Origin: Emmonsiellopsis sp. PD_33
Lineage: Eukaryota; Ascomycota; Eurotiomycetes; Onygenales; Ajellomycetaceae
Direction: 5' to 3'
Assembly: GCA_032988165.1 (NCBI GenBank)
Contig: JANTQF010000146.1
Coordinates: 1 to 64,000 of the forward strand
Length of the DNA: 64,000 bases
Of this stretch, positions 23,037 through 35,771 are shown in pieces. The translations under genes and the position numbers were made by a program. Under the pieces are notes generated by a model. It was given only the letters and a program-made list of their open reading frames with translations, made no database searches and had not been told where the DNA came from. Within the stretch, counting starts at the first letter, position 1, and every line of letters begins with the position of its first letter.

Positions 23037-24849
23037 ATGGCCACCACCACATCCTCATCCACAAGCACCACCCCTTCCCCTCCCACCCCGGCCACAACCA
23101 CCAACCCCCCAACACCCCCCCATCTCACCGTCCACACCTCCACCCGCGCCATAATCTCCACCCGCCTCACCGCCGCCACCATCATCATCTCCAGCACAAC
23201 GGGCAAGGTAACCTCCGTCTTCCACTCCGTCCTGCCCCCCACCGCCTTCCCCCCCAACACGCCCTATTACGACCACAGCCCGCACATCCTCCTCCCGGGC
23301 CTCGTCGACGCCCACGTCCACCTCAACGAGCCCGGCCGCACCGAATGGGAAGGCTTCGAGACAGGCACCCGTGCCGCGGCCTTTGGCGGCGTGACCACCG
23401 TAATCGACATGCCGCTGAACGCCATCCCGCCGACGACGACGGTGGCGGGGTTGGCGGAGAAGGTGAGCGCGGCGCGGGGGAAGTGTTGGGTTGATGTGGG
23501 GTTTTATGGCGGGGTGATTCCGGGGAATGTGGGTGAGTTGAAGGGGTTGGTGGAGGGCGGGGTTAGAGGGTTTAAGGGGTTTTTGATTGAGAGTGGGGTG
23601 AGTTTGGTGTCCCTTTTTATTTCTTTTGCCCCATCCTCCTCCCTTCCATGTCTCGCTGTGTGACGGGGCGAGGATGTCTTATATCATGACGATATGATAT
23701 AGCATTATACCCCCATCCTCCCTCCGCCCCCCATATCCGCATCCACCAACTAACCCCCCCAATCCAAAAAACCAGGTCGAAGAATTCCCCGCCCTCTCCA
23801 CGCCAGACATCAAAGCCGCCATGCTGGAACTCGCCAACACCCCCACAACCCTCATGTTCCACGCCGAAATGGAATCCTCCACCACCACCCCAACCCCAAC
23901 TCCCCCCGGCCCACCAACCACCTACACCACCTTCCTAACCTCCCGCCCCCCCACCCTCGAAACAACCGCCATCCGCACAATCCTCTCCCTCGCCCCGCTC
24001 GCCCCCAACCTCCCCCTCCACATCGTCCACCTCTCCGCCGCCACCGCAATCCCCCTCCTCCGCGACGCGCGGCGCGCCGGCGTGAAAATCACCGCCGAGA
24101 CATGCTTCCATTACCTCTCGCTGGCCGCGGAGGAGGTGGCGGACGGAGACACGAGACATAAATGCTGTCCGCCGATTCGGGAGGGGGCGAATCGGGAGGC
24201 GTTGTGGGAGGAGTTGGGGAGGTGTTCGGTTGATGGTGGCGATGAGGGGGTGATTAGGACGGTGGTTAGTGATCATTCGCCGTGCACGCCGGAGTTGAAG
24301 GTGTTGCCTGTTGGTGTGCCGGGGCGGGTGGAGACGAAGGACGATGGTGATGATGATGATGATGATGGGGACTTTTTCAAGGCTTGGGGCGGGATTAGTT
24401 CCGTTGGCCTGGGGCTGCCGATTCTCTGGACGGAGATCCGGCGGCGCCAGGAAAGGGGACAGGGAGAAGGAGAAGGACAAGGACAGACGCCGCTCCCGTC
24501 GTCCCTGGCGACGCCTACCGCCGCGCTGGAATCTATCGTGCAATGGTGCTGTACCAATACTGCGGCGCAGGTCGGGCTGTCGGGCCAAAAGGGGGATCTT
24601 TCTGTTGGACATGATGGGGATATTTGTGTCTTTGATGACGGGGCGGAGTGGGAGGTTGTGCCGGATACGATGCTGTTTCGGAATAAGTGCTCGCCATATG
24701 AGGGGCGGAGGTTGCGGGGGATGGTTGTTGAGACGTGGGTGAGGGGGCAGAGGGTGTTTAAGAGGGGGGGCGAGGGGGGTGGGTTTGCGGGGTTTGAGGT
24801 TGATGGGAGGCCGGTGGGCAGGCTGTTGCTTGAGAAGAGGGTTAGGTGA
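23037..24849 (+). CDS. alX: Allantoinase, 544 aa
   Basis: Opens the hydantoin ring of allantoin to give allantoate, in purine catabolism. Two exons, 23037-23597 and 23776-24849. The 178-bp intron (GTGAGT..CCAG) lies between codons. The start is in good context (CAACCATGG). It has an amidohydrolase fold of the cyclic-amidohydrolase group. His93 and His95 are in the [11 protein letters not shown] motif, a Lys at 180 (GFKGF) is the expected carbamylated metal bridge, His216 is in FHAE, His272 is in HIVHLSAAT, and Asp353 is in SDHSPC. An Asp run encoded by GAT repeats sits at about 378-386. The first 30 residues are a Thr/Pro/Ser-rich extension not needed for the fold. The upstream GATA pair suggests nitrogen control. 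Dihydropyrimidinase and dihydroorotase are less likely given the [20 protein letters not shown] signature. Confidence 0.93.
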
Positions 24850-25235
24850 CTGGGTCAGGGGGTTGGGAAGGAGAAAATGAGGGGAGATGGTGACTTTTTC
24901 TTTTTTTTTGAATAGGGGGTGGAATTGGAGGGTTGGATTTTTGATATATTGTCGTTGCATTTAGCGTTGACGCGTATTTAATATCTCTCTTGGTGGATGA
25001 TGTTGTTATGATTTTTCCCTTTTCGTTCTCATGCTCTTTCGTTTTGGATATCCTTTAGACTCTTTCGAATATATATCCTCATTGGTATAATATAGGAATG
25101 GCGAAGGAATTGAATAAAACAATTCATATTATTAAAATACCTAGACTCAAGAGTCAGCAATCAAATCAGATAAAGTATACCAAAAAGGGGGTAATCATAT
25201 AACCAAAAAACAAACTCACCTATCTATCTACCTAT
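24850..25235. other. Convergent 3' flanks
   Basis: AT-rich tail-to-tail spacer with no open frame of note. Confidence 0.5.
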
Positions 25236-26228
25236 CTAACTCTCATCCCCTCCCCTCCCTCTCCATTTCTCCTTAACCCTCCTCCTCGCACCCCCATTAA
25301 TCCCCTTCCCCCAAATCTCCTCCTTCCCCTCCCCACCAACAACCACCACCCCCTCCCCATCTCTCTCATCATCCTCCCCAACCCCACCCACCTCCCCAAC
25401 AACCACCTTCCTCTCCACAACCCTCCCCTCCCTCCCCCTCGCCACCTCCACCTTCTTTAAATAAGCCGCATAAACCCCCACCTCCGCCACGCCCACAACC
25501 AACGCAACAATCAGCGCCAAAAAGACCCTTGCAGGCTGCGACGCCACGGCACCGGGATAGTCAGGCGCCGTGGCTCGCGTGAAGGTGATGAATGATGGGA
25601 TGCGGAAGTTGGAGAGTGCCCAGTAGACCGCGAAGCCGGTGAAGAGGGTTGAGAGGAGGATGTTGAGGACTACGGAAGGGGTGAGGGTGTCGTCGTCGTC
25701 TGTATCTGCGTCGGTGATGGTGGAGGGGGAGTTGGCGAGGGAGAGGTAGGGGCGTGTATGGGAGTAGGAGTGGGAGTGTGTGGATGGGTTGAGGAGGGCG
25801 GCGTATTTGGATGCTTCGGCGGCGGCGGTGAGGGAGGCCTTTAGCGCGAGGTATTCGGGTGTCTGTGGTGTGATGGGTTAGATATGTAAGTGTGGGTTAC
25901 ACGGGTGTGGGACGGAGGGGTATGTGTGTATGTATGTACGTACCGGTTCAGGCTTTGGGGGGGGAGGTGGGCGGTAGAGCGTTGTGCCGCGGAGGAGGGT
26001 GTTGAGGGTGTATTTTGTTATTTCAGGCTCATTGGATCGTCCATTGGTGGCGTCGTTATCCTGCTGCGTCAACGGCTGGTTCGATATGAGATGCCGTGAG
26101 AGGGCGATGAGCTGGGCGTGGGAGATGGCGCAGGTGTCGGTGGGCGGGAGGGAGAGCTCGTCCCGTGTCGACGGAGGGAGAGAGTTGAGGGCGGATGCTA
26201 TTGTCGGGGTTATTGTGAGGAGGACCAT
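25236..26228 (-). CDS. VMA12: V-ATPase assembly factor, VMA12/Vph2-like, 303 aa
   Basis: ER membrane protein needed to assemble the V0 sector of the vacuolar H+-ATPase. Two exons on the minus strand: 26228-25944 and 25862-25236. The 81-bp intron (GTACGT..ACAG) lies between codons and joins PKPEP to TPEYLALKASL. The TPEYLALKASLTAAAEASKY stretch is the family signature. Two hydrophobic hairpin segments follow: one around VVLNILLSTLFTGFAVYWAL, the other around VFLALIVALVVGVAEVGVYA. A highly charged, Lys/Arg/Glu-rich tail comes last. The layout (cytosolic N-terminus, two TM helices, charged tail) matches the Vma12 family. Head to head with the prefoldin gene, with 333 bp between starts. Confidence 0.82.
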
Positions 26229-26561
26229 GGTGTAGTGATGCCAGCCACCATGTCAGCGCGTGGGGTGGGTGTATCTGTATAGCAATGTGCACACGATGTT
26301 GTGGTGAAGTCGGAGGTTGACGCTGGTTGTTGTTGCAGCCAGACGTCATCCCAGCGATTTTTCGGCCAACCACCAAAACCACCACCAAATAAATAGTTAG
26401 CTAAACAGCTATTTAACCACCACCAACAACCTCCAATACCACTGATATACCCCCGCCAATGCCCACTGCCACCTCGTCCGCGCCATTCCCGTTTCCATAA
26501 GGCCTCCACCCACTCGCCATCCGGGAGAGGGGCTGCCCTCTACGCCTCGCAGCAACCAGCC
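26229..26561. promoter_or_regulatory. Divergent promoter, VMA12-like / prefoldin 3
   Basis: 333 bp between two head-to-head start codons. No separate gene or strong motif was recognised. Confidence 0.5.
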
Positions 26562-27418
26562 ATGGCGGACCAGTACGCACATATCATATCCAACCCATTC
26601 CATTCCATTCCCCGCACCAAATATCATATCTAACCAACTACCAATCCAACCACCTAGAACCCCCGCTGTCGTCGACCCCTCCACCACGAACCCGCGCGGC
26701 ATCCCCGTGGCGCCCTTCGTCGACAATGTGGCCGACTACGTCTCGTCGCGCGCAGACGTCGAGCCCACGCTGCGCTCGTTCCAGGAGATGATCTCCAAGT
26801 ACCAGTTCATGGAGCTGAATACGCAGCGGCGCGGGCAGGGGCTCAAGGATAAGATTCCCGATATCCGGAAGACGTTGGAGACGGTGCGGTTTTTGAAGGG
26901 GAGGAGGAAGGTGGGTTAACCATATATTTCTATCTATATTCTCTATATATTGTTTGAATTACCCCCCCCCTCACACCTCCCACCACGCACACACAGTCCG
27001 ATACCGACACCCCCCTAACCACCACCTTCGAACTAAACGACACGCTCTACTCCCGCGCCACCGTCTCACCCAAGGACACAGAGGAAGTCTTCCTCTGGCT
27101 CGGCGCAAACGTCATGCTCGCCTATCCCATCGACGAGGCCGAGGAGCTACTTTCCGAAAAACTCCGTGCCGCAGAAGCGAGTTTTGCCAATTGTGAGGAG
27201 GATCTGGAGTTTTTGAGGGAGCAGATTACGGTATGTTATGCTTTATATATATATTCCATTCTTAAACTTTTTCGTGTAGGGGATGTTTTTTTTTTAAACT
27301 GACGGGGGATGTGATATAGACGCTTGAAGTCGCCACGGCGAGAGTGTATAATTGGGATGTCGTGCAGAAGCGGAAGGAGAAGGGGGGCGAGGAGGGGAAG
27401 GCGGGGGCGGGGAGTTGA
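26562..27418 (+). CDS. PAC10: Prefoldin subunit 3 (VBP1/Pac10 type), 198 aa
   Basis: Alpha-type subunit of the hexameric prefoldin co-chaperone, which hands unfolded actin and tubulin to the CCT chaperonin in the cytosol. Four exons: 26562-26572 (only 11 nt, coding MAD and part of the next codon), 26658-26910, 26997-27230 and 27320-27418. Family features are clear: an N-terminal coiled coil (QEMISKYQFMELNTQRRGQG), the central beta-hairpin region with TTFELNDTLYSRA and VFLWLGANVMLAYPIDEAEE, and a C-terminal coiled coil. The tail is Lys/Gly-rich. The tiny first exon is in good start context (GCCATGG). Confidence 0.93.
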
Positions 27419-28281
27419 GGTGATTCATTGATTGATTGAATATGTTCGAGGGGGTTGGTTATATCTTATTTCCTTTTTTCGAGTGGTAAATAAAGGGATT
27501 AGTTAGTTATTTACGGTAAACAGTTGGGAGAGGATAGGTAAAAATGGAATATACTGTTTTCATGCTGTTATTTCTCTTCCTAGCTATGTGGTTTCCAGAT
27601 ATATCTGTCTATAATCTAATATATTTCAGCCGTGATTAATGAGGTTGGGGGGGGGGGGGTTCAAAAATGTGTGTCCGTGCATATATATACCTATTCTACA
27701 CAACACCTTTGCCAATGGCGTCTACCCCCTGATGCCCAAATCCACAACAAAAAGCAACTGAATCAGGGAAAACAAAATCTACGCAGTCAATAAAAAGGAC
27801 TCCTCTCATGCAATCGATCCTATTAGTAGATACTGAATAATACCCTCCCCTCCCTTCCCATACCTACCCACCCAAACCGTCCCAATAAAAATAAAACAAT
27901 AAACCCCTTGCCTTGCCTTGCGCCATGGAATCTATCAATCTAGTCCAATCCAATCCGACCCAAACCCATACTCTGTCTCCCAGGCGAAAAAAAAGAGTGA
28001 ACAAAAACAACAAGTATGAATATCTACTACTTAAACGCCCCTATCCCATCCCATCCCATCCCGAAACCAGTTCATTAAAGGAGTAGAGTCATGAAGAGCG
28101 CCCAAATCTAGGTAGAATCGAAGGAAGAAAGGAAAGGAAACAAAAGAAAGAAACAAAAAAAAATGTTTCGCTGCGTGTTCTCATGGGAATCGAAAGGCTC
28201 CATCCCGGCAAAAAGCAAAAAAAAATCCCAGACACCCTTACCCCCCTCGTCTCCAGGCCACCTATCCCCTGAATCCATCCT
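27419..28281. other. Convergent 3' flanks
   Basis: Tail-to-tail spacer with a G-run near 27646-27658 and a CCCAT short repeat near 28044-28065. No gene is seen. Confidence 0.5.
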
Positions 28282-31200
28282 CTATTGGACCTTTCTATCC
28301 CCACTTGGGCCCGCACCACCCGCACCCGCTGCGGAAGCAGTAGCAACATCATAGTCCCCCTCTCGATCCTTCGCCCTCCTAGCCATCTCAACCTCTGCCT
28401 CATCACCAATAAACGTCCACGATTCCTCCTCGTCATCGTCATCAAGATCTAGCCCTAGTTCAGAAATAACCCGCGACTCGTCAGCGTTGCTTGGGAAGCT
28501 GGTAGCTGTAGCGGGCGCAGCGGACGCGTTGGAACGCTGGCGGACGAGGGTTTTGGCGTATTCGAGATCGCGGTAGAGGGCTTGGATTGCTGTGGCAACG
28601 CCGTCTTCCTGTTCATGGTGGAGAGGGGGGATTAGCTAGACGTTCGGAAAAATAATAAAATAGAAAAGGTAGGGTGAGGTCGCGGTATACGTACACTCCT
28701 AATCTTCTCTCCCAACGCCCTCGCCTTGACAATAATCCGTTCACTATGCGTCGCCTCCCACAGCGATCTCGAAAACACACTGACGTTCAACCTCTTCATA
28801 CAAATGCCGACACCCAGATCCTCCACCCGTGAACCGAAGAAGAACTGATCTCCGAAGAACGGCTTAATTATTGTTGGGATGCCCGCACGCAGGCTTGCGC
28901 CCGTTGTACCGCAGCCGCCATGGTGCGCGGCGGCATCAATTTGCGAAAATAGCCAGTCATGCGGTGCGGATTTGATCTGCAGGATCTCGGGGGGTAGGGT
29001 TATTTCGGCGCTTGTGCTGCTAGGGTCCCCCAAACGCTCGGACCAGCCTTTTGACAGGATGCAGCGAACATCAGCTCGAAGTACCGAATCAACTACTGTC
29101 TTGGTAAGAGCGGCTGAGTTACGAACGACGATAGAACCGAATCCGATGTAGACGACCTTCTTCCCATCAGCGCGGGCTTGTTTTATGAAATTCGTAATTT
29201 CGACCGGAGGCGTCCAGTTGTCGTCGCCCTCGTTTAGGAACCAATACCCCGTAACGCGAATCCAGTCACAGTAGTCAAGAGGCGGCGGTACGACGGATGG
29301 AGAGAAATTGTATAGGAAGGGAACCTTGTTTGGTTGCATTTTGTCAAGATTTGTACTGCGGAGCCCAAGTTCCCGCTTCCGCCAGCGATTCACCTGTCCC
29401 GCAATCGCTTTCCAAAACACATTGTCAAACATAACGTAGGTGATGTAGTTGTAAGCGCCACCCATTTTATGTTCAGGGACAGCAAAAGCATGCGGATATG
29501 CTCTAGTCCTGGTCCAAGGCATGGTGAAGGCCCGGAAGTACGGTATCCTAAGCGCTTCAGCGATGTGTATTCCTGCCATGGCGCTAGGTGATTCGATTAG
29601 AATATCGCTATTCTGGCAACTTGCCCACGCAGAAGAGAGGAGATCGTCTATCCAGCCACGGAACGTTGAAGAGGCTTCCTTGAGGAATGAGTACGTGAAC
29701 ATTCCGTTCTCCACACATATCCGCATGAGTTCTGCCGGATCACCTTCGACGGGAGCAAAGTCAATACCATGTTTCCTAACCCAAGGTTCAAACTCTCTAT
29801 GTGTGGCGATTTTCGGTCTGTGACCGTCTGCAATCAACCCCTTGCAAAGGGCAATATACGGTTGTACATCACCACGAGACCCAATAGTTAAACAAGTAAT
29901 CCGCAACGACTCCTGCGGTTTGAAGTTCACTATCGAAACACGCGGATCATCAAACAATATGGGGGACGTGGTAGGCGACAATGGTGCGGATGTGGTAGAT
30001 AACGTCTGCGAATTCTGCTCATCGAGACCCTCCAATCTTGCTTCCTGAAGCATCTGATGTTCCGCCATCGCAGCCTCGGCCTCTTCCCTGTCCTGCTGCG
30101 CAAGCAAACCAGACTCGACCAGATACCGAATCGACTCGAGGCCTTGATGCAGCGTAACCGCACAATCATCTCGTCCATCTGCAGTGTTGAATTCGAAAAA
30201 CAGCTCCTCATGGCCCTGAATAATCACAACAAGCCCATGATACCCAAACCGGAAGCCCTTTTCCTTCTCTACATTCTCGATGTCTCTCAGGGGCAGTATC
30301 ATTTTGGTCCGCGTCCCCGGGAGAAGACTTCGGAAGCAGAATTTGCGATTGCTGATGTACACCTTGCCGTATAGCGGGATGACACGGTGAAGGTATGCAA
30401 AATACGTGGCTTGGAGTTTTTCGGTCTGTGGCAGAGCGAAGTGAGCGCGGAACCTATCGCCATGTCCGCATCCTTGCTCTTCGTCTTCAGGATCAACCAT
30501 CCGGTCATCCGGGATTATACCCTCGCCCTCGCCGTAGTGTCTTCTTCCTCCCGCCCACATACCCGACACTTTCTCGATATATCCCATTGATTCGGTTGCG
30601 AGAAGGGTGCTCATCCGCTTCGACCGGCTTTTCAGGTACCCAGCCAGCCCGGCCGCCCGCTGCAATGGATAGCTCCCCGCCTTGACAAGCTCCTGCAGAG
30701 TCGGAGACGAGACAGAGTGGGTAACGTTCCTGTGCTGGTTATCTATTTCGGAATCGCTGCCAGCATCCTCAGCCCTATTCTTCATCCGCGCTTCGCCGGT
30801 CTGTGTTCTGGAAGGGGCCTGCACGCGAACTTCAGCAGGCGGGAAACGAGCTGTATCCTCAGAGTGACGCCGGGGTACTTCGCCAGGTATAGATGGCGAG
30901 CGCCTCAACCTGTGAATAGTAGGTGATTGGAAGACATCGCTCCGGTTCAAAATCTGACTCGCTGACTCGGCCGTCTCGCTTGTTGACTGCAGAATAGCCG
31001 ATGACGACTCAGTCCCCTGCTCCAAGGACTGAACAAACGAATCTGATGAGCCCTGCAGTTGCCCTGTAGATGATCTTTCAGCATAGTTGTTTCCAGCACC
31101 CAACCGGCTAGGGCTCTCAGTTCTCAGCCCCTTTTCGAGATTTGGCCGTCCGAGTGAGTCGAGGCTGGGCCTCGTAGCATCGGTATCGCGCCGGGGACTC

Positions 31201-32820
31201 TTGCCACGACTACTAAGAGGCCTCAGAGTAGCTCGTACAGGCTCGCAGAGCAAAGCTGCCGCCCTTGTGGATGGCGGCGATACCGCGTCAGCCGACCGTG
31301 AACGGGGTCTCGACTTCTTCCCATCGCTGCCAGGTTCAGGGGGGGCAAGCCGGTCATGCTGGAGCTGTTGCGCGGGCGTGTTGTTGACCATTTCTTTCAA
31401 CGTCTCAATAGCCTCTTTGCCGCACTCGAAAAAAGAGAAGAAATACTATATGTAGCACATAATATTAACATACGGTTAGGATGAGCAAAATGACCAATAA
31501 AGAAAATCGCAAACTCACCTCATCAATAGCATAGCTCTCCCCATCGTCAACGACACGAATCCTAAACGTATCTGCAAAATCAATGACCGGATTCTCCTCT
31601 ATGTCTATAATATTTCCAATAGGCAACGAAATTTTGACACTATCTCCATCGTTATGTGATCGAAAGATAACCTTCTGCAACGTCTTAACCCATTCTTTCG
31701 CGCTGGTTGGGCTGTCGGCACGGAATTGATAGGTTCTATTATCTGTCGTGATAGTGAAATCCCTGGTGCCGCCTTTCTCTTTTCCTTTGGACTCGGCTAA
31801 ATCCGCTGATATTCCGTACCGGAGGTCGACGTGGCCACTTGGAAAATACATGTTTGACGGATCGAGGTAGTAGGAGAGAACATCTCCCTTGAGTGCAAAC
31901 CAGTATCGGTTGTATTTTGGATTCTGACGCCCTCGTTTGGATAGGTAGCCTGATTTGATGATGGTGTGTGACTTTTTTGGCAGATAGGCATAAAAGCTAA
32001 TATGCTTCTCCGTGACATACATGTATCCCTGAAGAAGCACCGCCTGGAGGAGCCAGCATTGGTATTCGGATATGACCTTTTCGGGCTTCTCATACCCAAA
32101 TATATCCATAAGTCTGGCAGACAATAGTGTGGCAGGCGATGAATCCCTCCTTTGCCGTTTTGGAACAGCATCATCGTCGTGTTTAGGGAGTTCTGAAAGA
32201 CCGGGAGTTGGACCATATTTATCAAAGCGAGACTGAGCATCAAGCATGCGGCTTAGCACTGGCGCTTCTGTAGATGCCACTAACTGGACAGCGTTTGCGG
32301 ATGACGGATCATCTGACGCCGTCACTTCGGGCTCATGTGCCGGCTCCTTTCCCTTGCTCCCCCTATACGGCAGCTTTGAAAGCAGTTTTGGAATCTTGTG
32401 TCCGGAGAGCTTCTTTCTATGACCCGACCTCCCCCGTTGCGCGGAACTCTTCGGTATCGATTCTTTATCTGGACGTTCGACATCCTCATCACCGCCATCA
32501 CCTGGCATGGGCGTAGCTGACTGGTCCGGCTCGTCATCCTCAGCATCACTGGACTCATCAAACCTTGCGTGGAAATCATTCTTCGAACTCGCAGCCGCAA
32601 TCATAGAAAAGACAGATTGATGCATATAATGAAACCGACTTCCCCGGCCGCCTCCTGTGCCGGGTGGGGGCGCGGTCATATCCTCGTGCTCATCATCGCC
32701 CATTCTTCGAAATCGTTCAGGTATATGGCTGGATGAAAGGCGCTTGTGTGAGCTTGCGGCGCGAGGCTTGGAACTGCTAGGCGCAGCTGCCGGCTTGGAG
32801 GATTCGTCGTCTGAAGGCAT
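28282..32820 (-). CDS. ATG26: UDP-glucose:sterol 3-beta-glucosyltransferase ATG26, 1459 aa
   Basis: Transfers glucose from UDP-glucose to ergosterol. Family members bind phosphoinositide-rich membranes and in some fungi act in pexophagy. Three exons on the minus strand: 32820-31519, 31445-28695 and 28608-28282, both introns between codons. The order of domains is typical. First comes a disordered Ser/Pro-rich N-terminus, then a GRAM domain (about 235-285, [14 protein letters not shown]). A PH domain follows (about 290-388, SGYLSKRG to [11 protein letters not shown]), then a long disordered linker and a second GRAM domain (about 764-855). The GT28-type glycosyltransferase starts near 950 ([16 protein letters not shown]), with the [17 protein letters not shown] sugar-nucleotide motif. 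The tail carries an acidic [11 protein letters not shown] segment. Peroxisomal enzymes elsewhere in the window make the pexophagy link of interest but prove nothing. Confidence 0.95.
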
Positions 32821-34011
32821 GATTGCGAGGATAGAGAGAGGGAGGTAAGTAAATAAGTAGGTAAGGAGAGGGTTAGATATTGGGAGGTGAGGGATGGGTG
32901 GCTAGGTATGGCGTTATCGTGGCAGTATGGCAAGTGACCAAGTGAGTGAACGTGACGTCAATGGGTCATGGCTCAGGCGGCTAGACAGAGCCGGTTCCGG
33001 CAGGACGGAAAATGAATGAGGGTCTATGAAGAAATGGAGGTGAGTATATTCCCGCAGTCTTACACAAAGCGGATAAAGAAGGAAAGTAGATTGGCGGGGA
33101 TGGGGGAAGCTCACCTACACGGGTTCAAGCAGCATGTCCAAGACACAAACAGCTATCAACCACAGTATAGAACGGGAATATGGCAGGTTGAGGAAGGTAG
33201 GTAACAACAACGATCCCGTATAGTCGGGTGAATATAGGTGTTTAGAGTAGAAAGGCAAACGATGGACGTTGCCGGGAGAGATATAGGGAGACCAGGAAGT
33301 TTATCAAAGGGCAGGTCGTGGTTGGGCAGCCAAGGTAGTATTCATTCCGCTATCTATACAGGAATGGCGGAAGCAGGGAGGAAGCAGCGTCACAGCTCTG
33401 CCGTGTGGATAGCAACAGCGGTAACAAAGACAGCCATCACTAGGAATGGTGAACCGGAGAGGAGAGACAGGACGCGGAGAGACGAGATGAGGTTGGATGC
33501 AGACAGGCTGCGGAAGTTGAGCCTCATCCGCCTTCTCTCGTCATTAGGCCCCGATCTGCGGGTCTGGCCAATGGGCCGCGCTCCGGGACGCCGCACGTGC
33601 CACAAGCGCAGCGGGGCGGCCAATCACAGCCCGCGCATGTGATCGCCGTTTGGCTGAGGTAAGCCCGGCCGCCCTATGCCTTCCCGGCCAATATCAGACC
33701 GCTTTATCTCTATCAGGAGATTGTATGACTCTATGCAGGTGCAAACACTGTATTAAGATGAATACCGCGTACAACCCTAACAATAACTAGTAATAAAAGT
33801 CCTCCCTATCAATAACTCCCTGCTACCCAAACTCCGTCCCAGGCAGAAGAGAGTCATACATCAATGACTCAGACCTTCTCCCCTATCCAAACAGTACCCT
33901 TCAAAATCCATGCCCGAGACTCCCTGCCAGAAAAATCAAAGAACAAACAGCAATAGGCTAAGCCATGTTTCAAACGTTAACGTCGTAAAATAGAGATCGT
34001 CTCCATTCGCA
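32821..34011. other. ATG26 promoter and 3' flank of next gene
   Basis: No convincing gene. A plus-strand open frame at 33238-33642 has no recognisable domain and lies in the probable leader/promoter of ATG26, so it was not called. Confidence 0.5.
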
Positions 34012-35771
34012 TCAGAATCCCGCCCCGTCCCCGTACGTCTTCAGTTTCGTTTCAAACTGTGAAATCCACTCCGCCAGAATCAGCGCTGCAACGTTCATCC
34101 CAGACAGTGAGCTAGTCTCCATTGTCGAGATGAAACTCTCAATCCCGCTGGTGTACCACAACCCAGGACCCATCTTGATATCCTCAAACGTCACCCGCGG
34201 GTACAGGTATGGGTATGAGTTCCACACCTTCTCATAGTACCAGCTGATATGAGTCTTGGATATGTCCCCGATTGTCTGGCTGGATGTGTACTTTGGTTCC
34301 CCATCGGCAAAGTCTGCTTCGTCGACCCCGAGAAGATTGGCGAGGAAGGATGCCTTTAGCTTCGTGGGAGAGAAAATCTTGTACACATAGTGATGTCCGG
34401 GCGCAATGCCTTGATGGCTGGGCTCTGCAGCCTTCACTTTCTGCAAAGTGCTTATGCTCCAAAATTGGGCAGGACCGACACCATCAAGCTGGGCGCCTAG
34501 CTTAACATCTGCCGGGAGGGTGGTGAGAACGACTTCCGGGACCGGTGACTTGGGAGGCATTTTGAAATAGGAGGGTGATAATTTGTGAGGCGAGGCAAAT
34601 AGAGTGACATGCAGATTGACGTAACGGAGCTTCTCTGGTAGATGGTTGGGGGCTGGCGAAAGTGAGATGTTCGAGAATTGATAAGGGTTGGCCAGGACGA
34701 CATGATCAAAATGAGTCTCAACCGACGTATTGTCCGATGCGCGATGGATGACCTTGTATGTTTGGTCGCCTTGAAGGTTGATGTCTGTCACCGGAGTGTT
34801 CAAATTCACTGTAGCCCTCGATGCATTCAGCATTGAATGAAATATCTGCCAATTGCCTCCTTCCACAGAGACGGCACCATCCGTAGCCATGCAAACCATC
34901 GTCTCTAGACCATGAATCAATGCGAGATTCTGACCGTAATTGACTCGTGTGCCAGCTTGGACAATCTCTCTGGCAAACTTCTCTGATACCCCGTTGTCTT
35001 TAAGGTATTCAGCGCCAGACGCCCAAGTTGCCTCCGCTAGGCCGGCACTCATTGTAACCTCCGATAGGGACTTCCATGGAAAATAAGGCCATTTGTACAA
35101 CTTCAAGAATTTGTTGACCGTTTCCTTCATAAGGTTTTGTGTTTTCATCGGTGCCCACCCGTACCTATAAAGAAGCTTCACGACGCTCCACCAGTAGAAA
35201 CCTCCGCTCTGCTGGAGATAGACAAACTGTCTCCCGTCCCAGATTGCCATGTTGTGTGTAGATTCCTTGGGTTGTCCATGGTCGGCGCTTCGTAGCTTGA
35301 GACCGAATTTCTTGCTGGCTTTGATCAGATTCTTATTCGCTTTAACAAAGATAGAGGCACCCAGTTCGATCGGATGGGCGGGATCGTCGAACAAATTGAC
35401 CGTGGTGGATCGACCTCCAACGTGAGAATCTCGCTCGTAGACGGTGATGTTGAGGGGGATCGAGAAGAAATCGGCATACTGTCGAAGGAAGTAGGCAGCG
35501 GATGTGCCAGCAGCGCCAGCGCCTTCATGGCCATTATTAGTGACGTTTCGAGGGTAAAATTGGGGACAAATAGCGTAAATATCTTACCAACCACTGCTAT
35601 CTGCTTGGGGGGAGGGGGAAGCGGAGTGGAGACGGGGCCTGCTAGGGAGTCTGCAGTAGGGGCTGGTTGCAGCGGAGCCTGGTCATCCTGGCAGCTGGAG
35701 AAGTGCAAGAGGATAACGAAGCAGAAGAAGAGGGAGATGAGGTGGGAGAATATCCCTTTTGAAAAATACAT
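34012..35771 (-). CDS. Prenylcysteine oxidase-like flavoprotein, 564 aa
   Basis: FAD enzyme of the family that cleaves prenylcysteine thioethers released from degraded prenylated proteins. Two exons on the minus strand, 35771-35588 and 35522-34012. The 65-bp intron (GTAAGA..GAAG) splits the first Gly of the dinucleotide-binding motif, giving VVGAGAAG at about 60-67. An N-terminal hydrophobic segment (about residues 8-26) followed by CQDD looks like a signal peptide, so it enters the secretory/vacuolar route. Further motifs are VYERDSHVGGRST, HPIELGASIF and, near the C-terminus, SSLSGMNVAALILAEW. Length fits the fungal family. Substrate is by family inference only. Confidence 0.88.

Noticed and set aside
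23935..24960. 341-codon minus-strand frame
   Set aside because: Antisense shadow of the GC-rich allantoinase exon 2.
33238..33642. 134-codon plus-strand open frame between ATG26 and the prenylcysteine-oxidase-like gene
   Set aside because: No domain, biased composition, and it lies in the probable promoter and leader of ATG26.
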